From Planctomycetia bacterium (lineage in GTDB: Bacteria > Planctomycetota > Planctomycetia > Pirellulales > Thermoguttaceae): a DNA stretch of 64,000 bases. Shown piece by piece: positions 45,893-53,785 of the stretch (its first letter is position 1; each line of letters begins with the position of its first letter). The stretch lies in NCBI GenBank assembly GCA_030527205.1, contig JAUNBG010000005.1, positions 62,001 to 126,000 of the forward strand, in the 5' to 3' direction. Position numbers and translations under genes: made by a program. Below the pieces are notes generated by a model. The model saw only the letters and a program-made list of their open reading frames with translations, searched no databases and was not told the DNA's origin.

Positions 45893-47518
45893 TTATTTTA
45901 AACCAGCTTTATAATTCGCTTTGAGCGGCGTTTCGATTTTAATGGCGCGAATCAACTCAGGCATTTTAACGTCAACCGGTTCAATCATCATTTCCGGTAT
46001 ATTATAAGATTTCATTCGTTCCAGATTTTGATAAGGATCGCGTTGAGGAAGCAAAAACGGTTTGGATGCCTGACCGTTTTCAAAATGCGTAAAATAAAGT
46101 CGAGTAAACAAACCGTCATCGCGACGCGAACTGAAGACGAACCAACGTCCGCTGGAGTCCCAAGTATGCCAACTTTCTGCCCGTTCGCTGTTGACCTCGC
46201 TCAAAATTCGGGTTTCGCCCGTCTCCTGGTCGAGAATCCAGAGATCGCTTTCCGAATGCCAAATAGGAAAAGTTCCAAAATTGGCAAGCGTAAAAAGAAG
46301 GAATCGTCCGTCCGGCGATGAACGAGGATGAACGATACTTTTGTCCATTTTCGCCGCATCGACGACTTTTTCCGGTTCGCCGAATTGTCTTGTTTGGGGG
46401 TCAAAAGAAATTCTCATTAAATTATATTTCAAATTTTGATACGATTCTTTCAGTTCGAGTATTCGTTCTTCGCTGCCAAACGGATGATTCAATTTCAGTT
46501 CCGCGGCGCAATAATAGAGCGACAAACCGTCTTGCGACCAGGAAGGGAATGTTTCAAAAATATGCGGCGTTTTAAAAATGGGTCGAATTGTCCTGGTTTC
46601 AACGTCGAACAAAACCAAATCAGAATAAGAGTCAAGAACCTCGATTTTTTGCAACGATTTTGAATGAAAAAACTGAAAGGTTTTATTGACGGAAAAAGCG
46701 ATGAACGGTTCATTCGGATGCCAGGCCGGATAAGTGCAAGCCGAAATCAATTCTTCGCATTTTGTATCGATTTTAACCGCTTTTCCATTTTGAACGATTG
46801 TTGTCCCGCCAAAACCGTTTCTCGTATGAAACATAAAGTTATCCGTTTTGCGATTTTGAAACGAATGGCAATTAACACAGGTTGTCAAATGGACCGGTTC
46901 ATTCCGAAAAAAAGCGGTTTCATCAAACGTTTCAAGATTTCGTTGATAAAGTCCGAGTCGATGATAAAATTCGTAACCGGGTTCAATAAGGCGATACGAA
47001 ACCCAGGAATCAATTGGATCGTTAGAAATCGTCTGAATAACAGGGGCAAATTTCGTCCATTGTTCCTTTTGGCGAACAAAAACGTCAATATTAATATTGG
47101 AAATATTGGGTTCGTTCAACAATGATTTCCAAAATCGTAACGGAATATCAATTTTTGGACCTTTGAATGTTTGAGACGTTCCATTATTGGAGGATATTTG
47201 AACAACAAACTGATCTCCTGTTTCCTCGATAACAAAATTGAGCGGCGCTATATTGGGCGGAATCAAAATATCAGAATAATCGGGATAAATCTTCGGTTTT
47301 TGCGTCGATTCCTCAAATTCGACGGGCAAGGTTACAGAATCCAAACGGCAGCCAACCAATCCCAACAGAACAACCAGAATCAATAAGAAAGGCCCAATAT
47401 TACTGAAAAATAAAGGGTGAATCTGGTTTGAATATTTAACGTTATTCCAGAATTTCTTTCGTTTTATCTTTTGTATTGAAAAACTCGTTTGGAGAAATCG
47501 ATAAGTTAGCCGAAACAT
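45893..47518 (-). CDS. Beta-propeller (PD40/TolB-like) lipoprotein with a c-type haem site
   Basis: 541 residues. After a polar leader, the hydrophobic segment IGPFLLILVVLLGL (41-54) ends in the lipobox LVGC (Cys57), so it should be lipid-anchored. A haem-binding motif CVNCH lies at 214-218, preceded by NEPVHLTT. The rest is a propeller of PD40 blades: YPAWHPNEPFIAFS, FETFPSWSQDGLSLYY, HPRSSPDGRFLLFT and WHTWDSSGRWFVFSS. A single covalent haem next to a propeller is a known arrangement in some gut Bacteroidota and Planctomycetota, where it accompanies anaerobic electron or sugar-oxidation steps; the role here is open. AAGAAGG precedes the ATG at 47518. It may be an electron carrier for exported oxidoreductases. 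Confidence 0.82.
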   Translation of the reverse strand: MFRLTYRFLQTSFSIQKIKRKKFWNNVKYSNQIHPLFFSNIGPFLLILVVLLGLVGCRLDSVTLPVEFEESTQKPKIYPDYSDILIPPNIAPLNFVIEETGDQFVVQISSNNGTSQTFKGPKIDIPLRFWKSLLNEPNISNINIDVFVRQKEQWTKFAPVIQTISNDPIDSWVSYRLIEPGYEFYHRLGLYQRNLETFDETAFFRNEPVHLTTCVNCHSFQNRKTDNFMFHTRNGFGGTTIVQNGKAVKIDTKCEELISACTYPAWHPNEPFIAFSVNKTFQFFHSKSLQKIEVLDSYSDLVLFDVETRTIRPIFKTPHIFETFPSWSQDGLSLYYCAAELKLNHPFGSEERILELKESYQNLKYNLMRISFDPQTRQFGEPEKVVDAAKMDKSIVHPRSSPDGRFLLFTLANFGTFPIWHSESDLWILDQETGETRILSEVNSERAESWHTWDSSGRWFVFSSRRDDGLFTRLYFTHFENGQASKPFLLPQRDPYQNLERMKSYNIPEMMIEPVDVKMPELIRAIKIETPLKANYKAGLK

Positions 47519-47965
47519 GAAAAAACCTTCTTAATTTGATCAATTCAAAAAAAGTCGAAAAAATTGGAAAAAGTCAGCGCCGTTAAAGATTATACTCAAA
47601 AAAAACAGGAACTCAACAACAGCAAAATCCGTCTGATTTTTTCCGAATCGTCAAAACGTTTTCGAGTAAACCGGTCTTTTCTCATTAAATTGTCCGTCAA
47701 ATCTGTAAAAATCTCGTTTTTGGGGGTTGCAAACCCGTCAATAACGCTCGCGTTGCAAAAATCAAACGAGCTTTCCCGGTCATTCCAATTCTGACCGAAT
47801 CCGCTTTCAACGTTTTTTGTTTTTCAGAAAATTCAAAAATTTTTTGAAAAATAACTCTTTTTCGCTTGCATTGACCAGATTTCTTGTTTTATAATAAGAA
47901 AGCGTTCAAGATTGATTGTCATTTTGATTTTTTAACGATTAAATGCCAAAAAGAAGGAATTCAAA
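47519..47965. other. Intergenic region between divergent genes
   Basis: About 450 bp between the propeller lipoprotein and the cupin gene. AT-rich; a promoter-like run TTTATAATAAGAAAG lies near 47890. No gene or repeat family member seen. Confidence 0.4.
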
Positions 47966-48658
47966 ATGTTAAGAAGAGATTTATTAAAAGGTTTGGCTGG
48001 CGGATTGATTGGGGCAACTGTTGTTTCCAACTCGATGGCGCAAACGCGGCGCAGACCTGACCAACGGAGACCAAGAATGAAAAAGTATACAAATGCTGAT
48101 TTTTACAAAGACGGCGTTTTTCAGGCTGATGTTGCCAAAAAAGCCTATCTTGAAATGTTTGACCGTTTTCATTATTCCTTGACCGATTCTTTAAAAGACA
48201 ATCCGGAATTTTGGGTTGCTGAATTTGAATCGGGAGATTTTGAACGAGTCGGAATGGGCGGTATTTTTTGGGTCAATGACAAAGAGCATGGTTATTTCGG
48301 ACACGAGATTTTCCTTTTGCCGAATCAGATGATTCCGGAACATTTTCATTTGGCTGCTGAAGATATGCCTGCAAAACATGAAGCTTGGCAAGTTCGATAC
48401 GGAAGCATTTTCAACTTCGCTCAAGGCGGCGAAAAAACGGACGCTGTTCTCAATATGCTTCCTAAAAGTCAATTGGATCAGGACGGCATTACCTGTTTTA
48501 CTTTTGAAGAACTCAAAGTCGGCGACTTCAGAAAATTGCGAACTCTTTGCGAACCTCATTTCATGATGGGCGGCCCTAACGGCGCTATTGTGACGGAATA
48601 TGCTTGCTGGCATAGCGCTAAGGGACTCGGATTTACGAATAAAAATCTCAAAAATTAA
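47966..48658 (+). CDS. Tat-exported cupin, D-lyxose isomerase-like
   Basis: 230 residues. Twin-arginine-type signal RRDLLKGLAGGLIGATVVS (3-21), ending near SMAQ. The mature part is a cupin with the metal-ligand block MIPEHFHLAAEDMPAKHEAW (about 114-133): two histidines in EHFH and the glutamate of HEAW, close to the pattern of D-lyxose ketol-isomerases. A further histidine is in CEPHFMMGG. Such enzymes interconvert D-lyxose and D-xylulose or act on similar aldoses, but a Tat signal is unusual for them, so it may be a periplasmic sugar isomerase or a relative. GAAGGA precedes the ATG at 47966. It converges on the AraC gene. Confidence 0.75.
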   Translation: MLRRDLLKGLAGGLIGATVVSNSMAQTRRRPDQRRPRMKKYTNADFYKDGVFQADVAKKAYLEMFDRFHYSLTDSLKDNPEFWVAEFESGDFERVGMGGIFWVNDKEHGYFGHEIFLLPNQMIPEHFHLAAEDMPAKHEAWQVRYGSIFNFAQGGEKTDAVLNMLPKSQLDQDGITCFTFEELKVGDFRKLRTLCEPHFMMGGPNGAIVTEYACWHSAKGLGFTNKNLKN

Positions 48659-48670
48659 AATTCTTTTTAT

Positions 48671-48703
48671 TCCCTCGCAGAGGCGCAAAGACGCTGGGAA
48701 AAG
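48671..48703. repeat. Dispersed CGCAGAGGCGCAAAGACGC-type repeat
   Basis: TCCCTCGCAGAGGCGCAAAG followed by ACGCTGGGAAAAG, sitting between the convergent cupin and AraC genes. Variants appear at 26541-26681, 56938-56960 and 60846-60873. The motif TCTCGCAGAGACGCAAAG is widespread in unrelated bacterial genomes (general knowledge); its role is unknown. Confidence 0.6.
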
Positions 48704-48716
48704 AAAAAATAAAATT

Positions 48717-49778
48717 TTATTCGGTTTTGTTTTCGGATTGTTCTTTCCATTGCGAGGGAGTTAAATGATATTCGTCGCGGAAAAGTGTTGCGAAATATTC
48801 GCTGGAGCCAAAACCGCATTCTTCTGCGATACGACCGATAGAAAATTCTTTTTCCTTCAAAAGTTTTTTTGCGGTTTCAAGTCGAACCATTCGAAGATAA
48901 TTTGAGGGCGTCATATTTGCATACTGTTTACAGTATAAAGTAAATTGAGTCGTTCCGACGCCGCATTCTGCAGCCATTTTTCGGACGGTCCAGGGACGTT
49001 GCAATTCATTGAGATCGCAACCGAGTCTTTCCAAAAAAAGTTCGATCGTTCGTTGAGTACAAGAAAGATTCGGATCCAGATTGACTTTTTCCTGAGTTAT
49101 CATTTCCAGAAGAGCCAGCAAAAGTTCATTGACGTAAACGGCCAGACGGGAAAAAACCTTTGGATCATAATGAGCAGAAACCGCATTGGCAATATTACAG
49201 AAACAACGGGCAATTTCTTTGTTGGCTTGAAGGACAGGCGTTTCGGTCATTCGAAAGAAATTTGTCAGTTCAACGAGATCTTCTTTTGAGAGGACAATCC
49301 AGGCGGGCCATTCCCAGTCCTGATTGGGATGGCTGGCGTTGATATCAAGGATAACCCAATGCAGTCGACCTTTTTCGATATTGGGATTTCCAGATTTATG
49401 AAGCTGCCAGGGTCTTGTGATCGTTAAATAACCGGCGTCAACGGGACAAAAGAGGCCGTCAACCCAAAAGGACATTTTGCCCGTTTCCAGAAAACCGATC
49501 TCCAAACCTTCGTGTCGATGCCAATCGAGTCCCCAATTTTGGCGTTGGCGGGCATCCCAATAACCAATACTGCGAAGTGAGGGAAGAACATTGCTCGGCA
49601 AAGGACGCCCTGGATAATCGCCGCGTGCCAGAGTTTCAAGTTCAATTTGACCTTCTTCGGCTGCTTTTCCAAGGCGTCCGCAAGGTCCTTGTTCTCGAAG
49701 CGGAACTGTTATGAAAATATCCAGATCTTTTTCGACAGAAGTTGTTTTGGAACTTGGTATTGTTAATAAAGGATGCAT
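48717..49778 (-). CDS. AraC-family transcription regulator
   Basis: 353 residues. The N-terminal half is a cupin-like ligand-binding domain (WDARQRQNWGLDWHRHEGLEIGFLETG, about 73-99), and the last 100 residues are the double helix-turn-helix: VRKMAAECGVGTTQFTLYCK, the linker MTPSNYLRMVRLETAKKLL, and the second helix pair FSIGRIAEECGFGSSEYF and ATLFRDEYHLTPSQW. It probably senses a sugar and activates transport or degradation genes; targets are not visible in the sequence. The ATG at 49778 lacks a strong ribosome site. It is divergent from the DUF1559 gene and could control that promoter region, but this is speculation. Confidence 0.92.
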   Translation of the reverse strand: MHPLLTIPSSKTTSVEKDLDIFITVPLREQGPCGRLGKAAEEGQIELETLARGDYPGRPLPSNVLPSLRSIGYWDARQRQNWGLDWHRHEGLEIGFLETGKMSFWVDGLFCPVDAGYLTITRPWQLHKSGNPNIEKGRLHWVILDINASHPNQDWEWPAWIVLSKEDLVELTNFFRMTETPVLQANKEIARCFCNIANAVSAHYDPKVFSRLAVYVNELLLALLEMITQEKVNLDPNLSCTQRTIELFLERLGCDLNELQRPWTVRKMAAECGVGTTQFTLYCKQYANMTPSNYLRMVRLETAKKLLKEKEFSIGRIAEECGFGSSEYFATLFRDEYHLTPSQWKEQSENKTE

Positions 49779-50537
49779 ACAAATATTTTCAGCTAAACAG
49801 ATTTTTTCTTAAAATTCAGGCTTATTTATTTGCCATTATATCATAAAAAAAAGGAAACAGAAGCTGGTCAGCAACTATTTTCGATCTTACAAATTTCAAT
49901 TCCTTTCTCGAATTTCCGGGCCTTCGAGCTGCCCATCTGCGATTTTCGTTGATTTGAAATAAACCTTATAAGGGAATCGCGTCTGCTTCCGTTAAAAAGA
50001 AAAATCGAAGCGTCATTCTTTTTGATAATAATTATTAAAACAAATATCGGGACGTTGTCAAGTAACGATTTTTTAAACTTCTGTTTTGCAGTGAAAAATT
50101 TTTCAGATGGCAAAAAATATTTTATTTATTATAACATCTTGTTAACTAAGGTCTTAACTTATTTGCTCTGATATTTATGGTTATTTAATTTTGAACAGTG
50201 AAAAATTTTAAAGAAAAAAAGAGTTGATTTTTAATAAATCCTGTTTTATAATGCAAAACATCAATGAAACGAAGGACTCTCCTTTTATTTTTTTCATTGA
50301 AATAAAATGTCATTTTGTTGTTTACTGTTAAGTGTTGTAACCCATTTTTCATAATATATTTATAAAATATGTTAAAAATGAGAGAATCTTTAATTCTGCA
50401 CAGTGTTCAAAATTAAAGCATTTTCTTCTTGGTTTTATGAAGTCTGTTCGTTACAATGCAAAAATGTTCATTTATTGAATGCCTGCTGCAAATTATTTTT
50501 TTATGCGGCAAAGCTCAAACTTTTTCAGGAGGTTTTT
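49779..50537. other. Long AT-rich leader region upstream of the DUF1559 gene
   Basis: About 760 bp between divergent AraC and DUF1559 genes, very AT-rich near 50100-50400. An open frame in phase with the DUF1559 gene extends left to about 50403, but the good ribosome site and the prepilin leader place the start at 50538. The long leader suggests regulation of this pseudopilin. No repeat of the MITE-like family present. Confidence 0.5.
50527..50532 (+). promoter_or_regulatory. Ribosome binding site fixing the DUF1559 start
   Basis: AGGAGG followed by five T/A-rich bases and ATG at 50538. It rejects the longer open frame beginning at 50403. Confidence 0.8.
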
Positions 50538-51710
50538 ATGAAAAATTCAATTCTGTTAAAATGGGGGGGGGGGGGTAAAATAGGTTTTACTCTCGTCGAA
50601 CTCCTGGTTGTTATTGCAATCATTGGAATTCTAATCGGACTTCTTCTGCCCGCAGTTCAAGCGGCAAGAGAAGCGGCTCGTCGTATGCAATGCTCCAACA
50701 ACTTGAAACAATATGGTCTTGCCCTTCACAATTATCATGACGTTAATAATACTTTTCCGTCAGGTCAAGCAACAACGTCAGGTTGGAATTGTCGAGTTGG
50801 AACCTGTGCTGTCCTTTTTCCATTTTTAGAACAAGGTTCGTTATGGGAACTTATTACAAACAATCCAGACACGCAGAATTGGGTGGATCCTTTGCTCACG
50901 ATGGTTGTAAGTTCGCTTCGTTGTCCGTCAGATCCGCTTTCTTCAACAATCAAACAACAAGGAAGTGGCAGTAGCAATTCAATGAACTATGTTGTCAGTT
51001 ATGGCGACGTCTGCATTTATGCTGGATTTCCCTATGGAAGCGAGCAGTATGTTCCCAGATCAAAATGGTATAATGATAATATTGTAAGTCAAACTGGGTG
51101 GAATGCGCCTATCGATAAATTAGGCGATAACCGTCATCGGGGTATTTTTGCTGCCTTCAACTTTAAAAATATATCAGCCATTCAAGATGGTTTGAGTAAT
51201 ACGATTGCCGTCAGTGAAGCGGTGGCGCTTCAAACTTCTCATGCAAGTTTGCCAGGCGAACCTGGTACTTTTAATGAGGTTAAAGGCGGTTGCGCCGGTA
51301 ATTTATCAAGCAGTGATGTTTTTGCAAATGGTCCGCAGGTTTGCCTGAATCGCCGCGGTTTGAATGGGGATAATACTTTATTAAATGGTGTTCTTGCTCG
51401 CGTTAACAAAGGGCGTCCTATTACAGATGGGCTTTATACAACCTCAGCTTTCGTTACGGTTCTTCCTCCAAACTCGCCGTCTTGTGCTTCTTCTTCAACG
51501 ACTGATGCAACATCCGGTATTATGTCTGCCAACAGCTATCATTCCGGCGGAGTTAATGCTTGTTTTGGCGACGGTTCCGTTCGTTTTATAACAGATACGA
51601 TAGATTGCGGCAATCTTTCTCTGGTTCCAACGATTACAGGAAAAAGTAATTGGGGCGTCTGGGGCGGATTGGGGACTCCCAAAGGCGGAGAAACGGTTGC
51701 AATTCCGTAA
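50538..51710 (+). CDS. DUF1559 pseudopilin with a 13-G tract at its N-terminus
   Basis: 390 residues. Leader [14 protein letters not shown], then the prepilin motif [20 protein letters not shown] and the DUF1559 start [20 protein letters not shown]. The C-terminal signature [19 protein letters not shown] is intact. The region encoding WGGGG is a run of thirteen G (50563-50575) only 25 bases after the start; slippage by one base would shift the frame before the cleavage site, so expression could switch on and off. The paralogue at 10725 has NWRKRGKTGF at the same place and no such run. Two inverted repeats follow the stop. Next gene is its lipoprotein partner. Function in envelope or secretion inferred from family. 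Confidence 0.92.
   Translation: MKNSILLKWGGGGKIGFTLVELLVVIAIIGILIGLLLPAVQAAREAARRMQCSNNLKQYGLALHNYHDVNNTFPSGQATTSGWNCRVGTCAVLFPFLEQGSLWELITNNPDTQNWVDPLLTMVVSSLRCPSDPLSSTIKQQGSGSSNSMNYVVSYGDVCIYAGFPYGSEQYVPRSKWYNDNIVSQTGWNAPIDKLGDNRHRGIFAAFNFKNISAIQDGLSNTIAVSEAVALQTSHASLPGEPGTFNEVKGGCAGNLSSSDVFANGPQVCLNRRGLNGDNTLLNGVLARVNKGRPITDGLYTTSAFVTVLPPNSPSCASSSTTDATSGIMSANSYHSGGVNACFGDGSVRFITDTIDCGNLSLVPTITGKSNWGVWGGLGTPKGGETVAIP
50563..50575 (+). repeat. Poly-G(13) homopolymer in coding sequence
   Basis: Thirteen consecutive G inside codons 9-13 of the DUF1559 gene. As written the count keeps the frame open. Such tracts are known phase-variation sites in other bacteria; here that is inference and the exact length may be a sequencing issue. 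Confidence 0.85.
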
Positions 51711-51744
51711 GCATTTTATTCATTAATATCAATGAATAAAATGC
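51711..51744 (+). terminator. Hairpin directly after the DUF1559 stop
   Basis: GCATTTTATTCATT pairs perfectly with AATGAATAAAATGC over 14 bp around AATATC; begins at the first base after the stop. No T-run follows, so it may protect the transcript end or be a weak terminator. Confidence 0.5.
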
Positions 51745-51775
51745 AGTTTCAAACATAACGTTTTATCGAATCTTT

Positions 51776-51815
51776 ATCTTGAAACCGAAATGTTTCTTGT
51801 GTTCGGTTTCAAGAT
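51776..51815 (+). terminator. Second hairpin downstream of the DUF1559 gene
   Basis: ATCTTGAAACCGAA pairs with TTCGGTTTCAAGAT (14 bp, loop of 12). GC content is moderate and a T-run is missing, so partial termination between pseudopilin and lipoprotein is possible. Confidence 0.5.
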
Positions 51816-51970
51816 GAGCTTGTCATCTTGTCGATTATATATAATCCCCATTGACATTAGCAAAAGTTTTTCTTTCTCAGAATTTTTTATAACAAGCGAA
51901 TAGTGAATCACAAAATGGTTGCATCTATTTTGAATTTAACAACAATCGAATCCTCTCGAAAAGGTTAAAA

Positions 51971-52501
51971 ATGTCCCGTTTATCAATATTATTATCTGTT
52001 ATTTTTATCATTCCTTTCCTTTTTGTCAGTTGCGGTAAACCGAAACCGGATGGTTTGCCCAGGTTATATCCAACGCGTTTAACCGTAACGCAAGACGGAG
52101 TCCCTCTTCCGGGGGCTTTGATAACGCTCAAACCGAACGATTCTTCCTTGTCGTTTTCCTGTGGCGGAATGACAAATGAAAACGGGGTCGTTGAAATCCA
52201 AACTCATGGTCAATACGCAGGGGTTCCCGAAGGAAAATATAAAGTTATTGCCAATAAAAGTGAAACAATAAAATCAGGTCCCTGGGATGAAATGCCGAAA
52301 GACAATGAGTCTGCTGCGTTGACCTGGTATCATGAAAACCAAGACAAACTTAAAGAAGAACATTTTTATGTTATTGACGCTAAATATCGAAATCCGCAAA
52401 CAACCGACTTGGAAATAACGGTAACGTCTGCAGGTCTTGAAACAACCGTTGAACTTGGTCCTGCCGTTCATGACCAAGTGGACGCGTCTGATTTTCGATA
52501 A
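51971..52501 (+). CDS. Lipoprotein with transthyretin-like domain, partner of the DUF1559 protein
   Basis: 176 residues. Signal peptide MSRLSILLSVIFIIPFLFVSC (written to the lipobox FVSC, Cys21), followed by GKPKPDGLPRLYPTRLTVTQ and a beta-sandwich: DGVPLPGALITLKPN, GGMTNENGVVEIQTHG and VPEGKYKVIANK. The C-terminus (EEHFYVIDAKYRNPQTTDLE, then ITVTSAGLETTVELG) completes the fold. It lies 260 bp downstream of the pseudopilin, with AAAGG before the ATG. Same arrangement as 10130-11864, on the other strand. The domain resembles the regulatory part of carboxypeptidases; no enzymatic residues are apparent. Probably an outer-membrane-facing partner of the pseudopilin. Confidence 0.78.
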   Translation: MSRLSILLSVIFIIPFLFVSCGKPKPDGLPRLYPTRLTVTQDGVPLPGALITLKPNDSSLSFSCGGMTNENGVVEIQTHGQYAGVPEGKYKVIANKSETIKSGPWDEMPKDNESAALTWYHENQDKLKEEHFYVIDAKYRNPQTTDLEITVTSAGLETTVELGPAVHDQVDASDFR

Positions 52502-52505
52502 ACTT

Positions 52506-52531
52506 TTATGTAAAAATGTTTATTTACATAA
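52506..52531 (+). terminator. Hairpin after the lipoprotein gene
   Basis: TTATGTAAA pairs with TTTACATAA over 9 bp around an 8-base loop; four bases after the stop codon. AT-rich and without a T-run, so only a weak call. Confidence 0.4.
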
Positions 52532-52640
52532 AGGATGTTTCTAAAAAACTTTGGAACACGGAAGGAATGGCCGTATGCGCTGATTTTTATAGCGTTTTTC
52601 TTGTGGGCTTTGTTGTAAGAAACAGTTTTTGAAAATTCCA
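52531..52640 (-). repeat. Degenerate MITE-like element, copy H
   Basis: Left end AAGGATGTTTCTAAAAAAC and right end CAGTTTTTGAAAATTCC are eroded; interior TTTGGAACACGG and GGGCTTTGTTGTAAGAAAC follow the order of copy F (inverted orientation). Recognised only by alignment with copies E and F. Confidence 0.55.
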
Positions 52641-52920
52641 GAATATTTTGGGGGACGATCCGATTCCAGTCCGATTTTGAAAGGCTCGAACAGCCTTGAA
52701 TACAAACGATTCTGGTTTCCTTGGAAAATGCGATTGTTTTTGTTGTTTATTTCTTGACTCTGGAATCAATTTGCTTTATACTCAAAATGATTAAAACTTG
52801 CTGTTCGTTGGTTTCTCATACGAATGAACTCTGAACGGGCAAACTTGTCCTGCTTCTCCCGAATTCGGTTGGGGCTTGATCAACTCGCTGTTAATATAAT
52901 ATATGAAATGGATGAAAAAT

Positions 52921-53748
52921 ATGTCGAATATCAAAGTTGGTATGAATCTCGAAGCGACTCGTCATCATGACAAACCATTTGTTTGGGGATTGGATTGTGC
53001 GGCTGAAATGGGATATGAATATGTTGAACCAATGGTTCATTTCGGTCGGGAGTTAATGAGTGAAGCCGGATATTATCATACTTGGTCGCTTTTTGACGAT
53101 CCAATAAAAATGCGCCGATTATGTGAAGATCGCGGCTTGAAAATTTCCGGCCTTCAAGCTCATGGCCCTCTCGGATGCCCTGATCGTCATGGCGAATATC
53201 TTAAAATGGCGATTCGATTTGCAGCAGAATGCGGCGCTCCGGTTGTCAATACCGACGAAGGAATCAAAGCTCCCTGGACAACGGAAGCGGAAGATTGGGT
53301 TCTCATGCGATATACTCTTCAAGAAGCAGCCTTTGTTGCCGAAGAACGAGGGGTCAAAATCGGTCTGGAATGTCATGCTCAATATTCAAAAACGCCCGAA
53401 GGTCTCGAAAAATTGTATCGTTTGGTCGATTCGCCCTGTATGGGATTCAATTTGGATACCGGAAACGCTTATCTGGCCGGTCAGGATCCTTATGACTGGT
53501 TTGAAAAAATTGTCGATCGCTCGGTTCATCTTCATGCCAAGGACATAACAATCGAACATTCCGACGAAGAACGCGGAAAAGTGACAGGAACCCCGGTCGG
53601 ATGTGCTTGCGGTGAAGGAGTTATCGATTGGCAACGCTTCATCCAAATCGCTCAAAAATGCCCGCGCGATCTCGTTTTTTCCGTCGAATGCGGAACCATT
53701 GATCAAGCGAAGCGTTCTCTGGATCATCTCAATTCCTTTTTGAAATAA
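52921..53748 (+). CDS. Sugar phosphate isomerase/epimerase-like TIM barrel (second)
   Basis: About 275 residues from the ATG at 52921 (MSNIKVGMNLE), with GGATG eight bases upstream; the frame could also start at 52903. The barrel signature lists CAAEMGYEYVEPMVHFG near the start, then KIGLECHAQYSK (Glu), MGFNLDTGNAYL (Asp), SVHLHAKDITIEH (His) and VFSVECGTI (Glu) as the likely metal site. Distinct from the copy at 44783. Acts on a sugar or polyol acid, identity unknown. First gene of a five-gene same-strand row with two ceramidase-like proteins, an oxidoreductase and a HEAT protein, spacings 37, 99, 185 and 192 bp, so a common transcript is likely for the first part. Confidence 0.88.
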   Translation: MSNIKVGMNLEATRHHDKPFVWGLDCAAEMGYEYVEPMVHFGRELMSEAGYYHTWSLFDDPIKMRRLCEDRGLKISGLQAHGPLGCPDRHGEYLKMAIRFAAECGAPVVNTDEGIKAPWTTEAEDWVLMRYTLQEAAFVAEERGVKIGLECHAQYSKTPEGLEKLYRLVDSPCMGFNLDTGNAYLAGQDPYDWFEKIVDRSVHLHAKDITIEHSDEERGKVTGTPVGCACGEGVIDWQRFIQIAQKCPRDLVFSVECGTIDQAKRSLDHLNSFLK

Positions 53749-53785
53749 ACTTGATTTTTATCATAAAATATACAGGAATATCAAA

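Larger units (their letters stand above)
52502..52920. other. Intergenic region with a hairpin and a decayed MITE copy
   Basis: Contains a terminator-like hairpin TTATGTAAA/TTTACATAA (52506-52531) right after the lipoprotein stop and the degenerate MITE-like copy H (52531-52640). The rest is unremarkable up to the isomerase gene. Confidence 0.5.
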
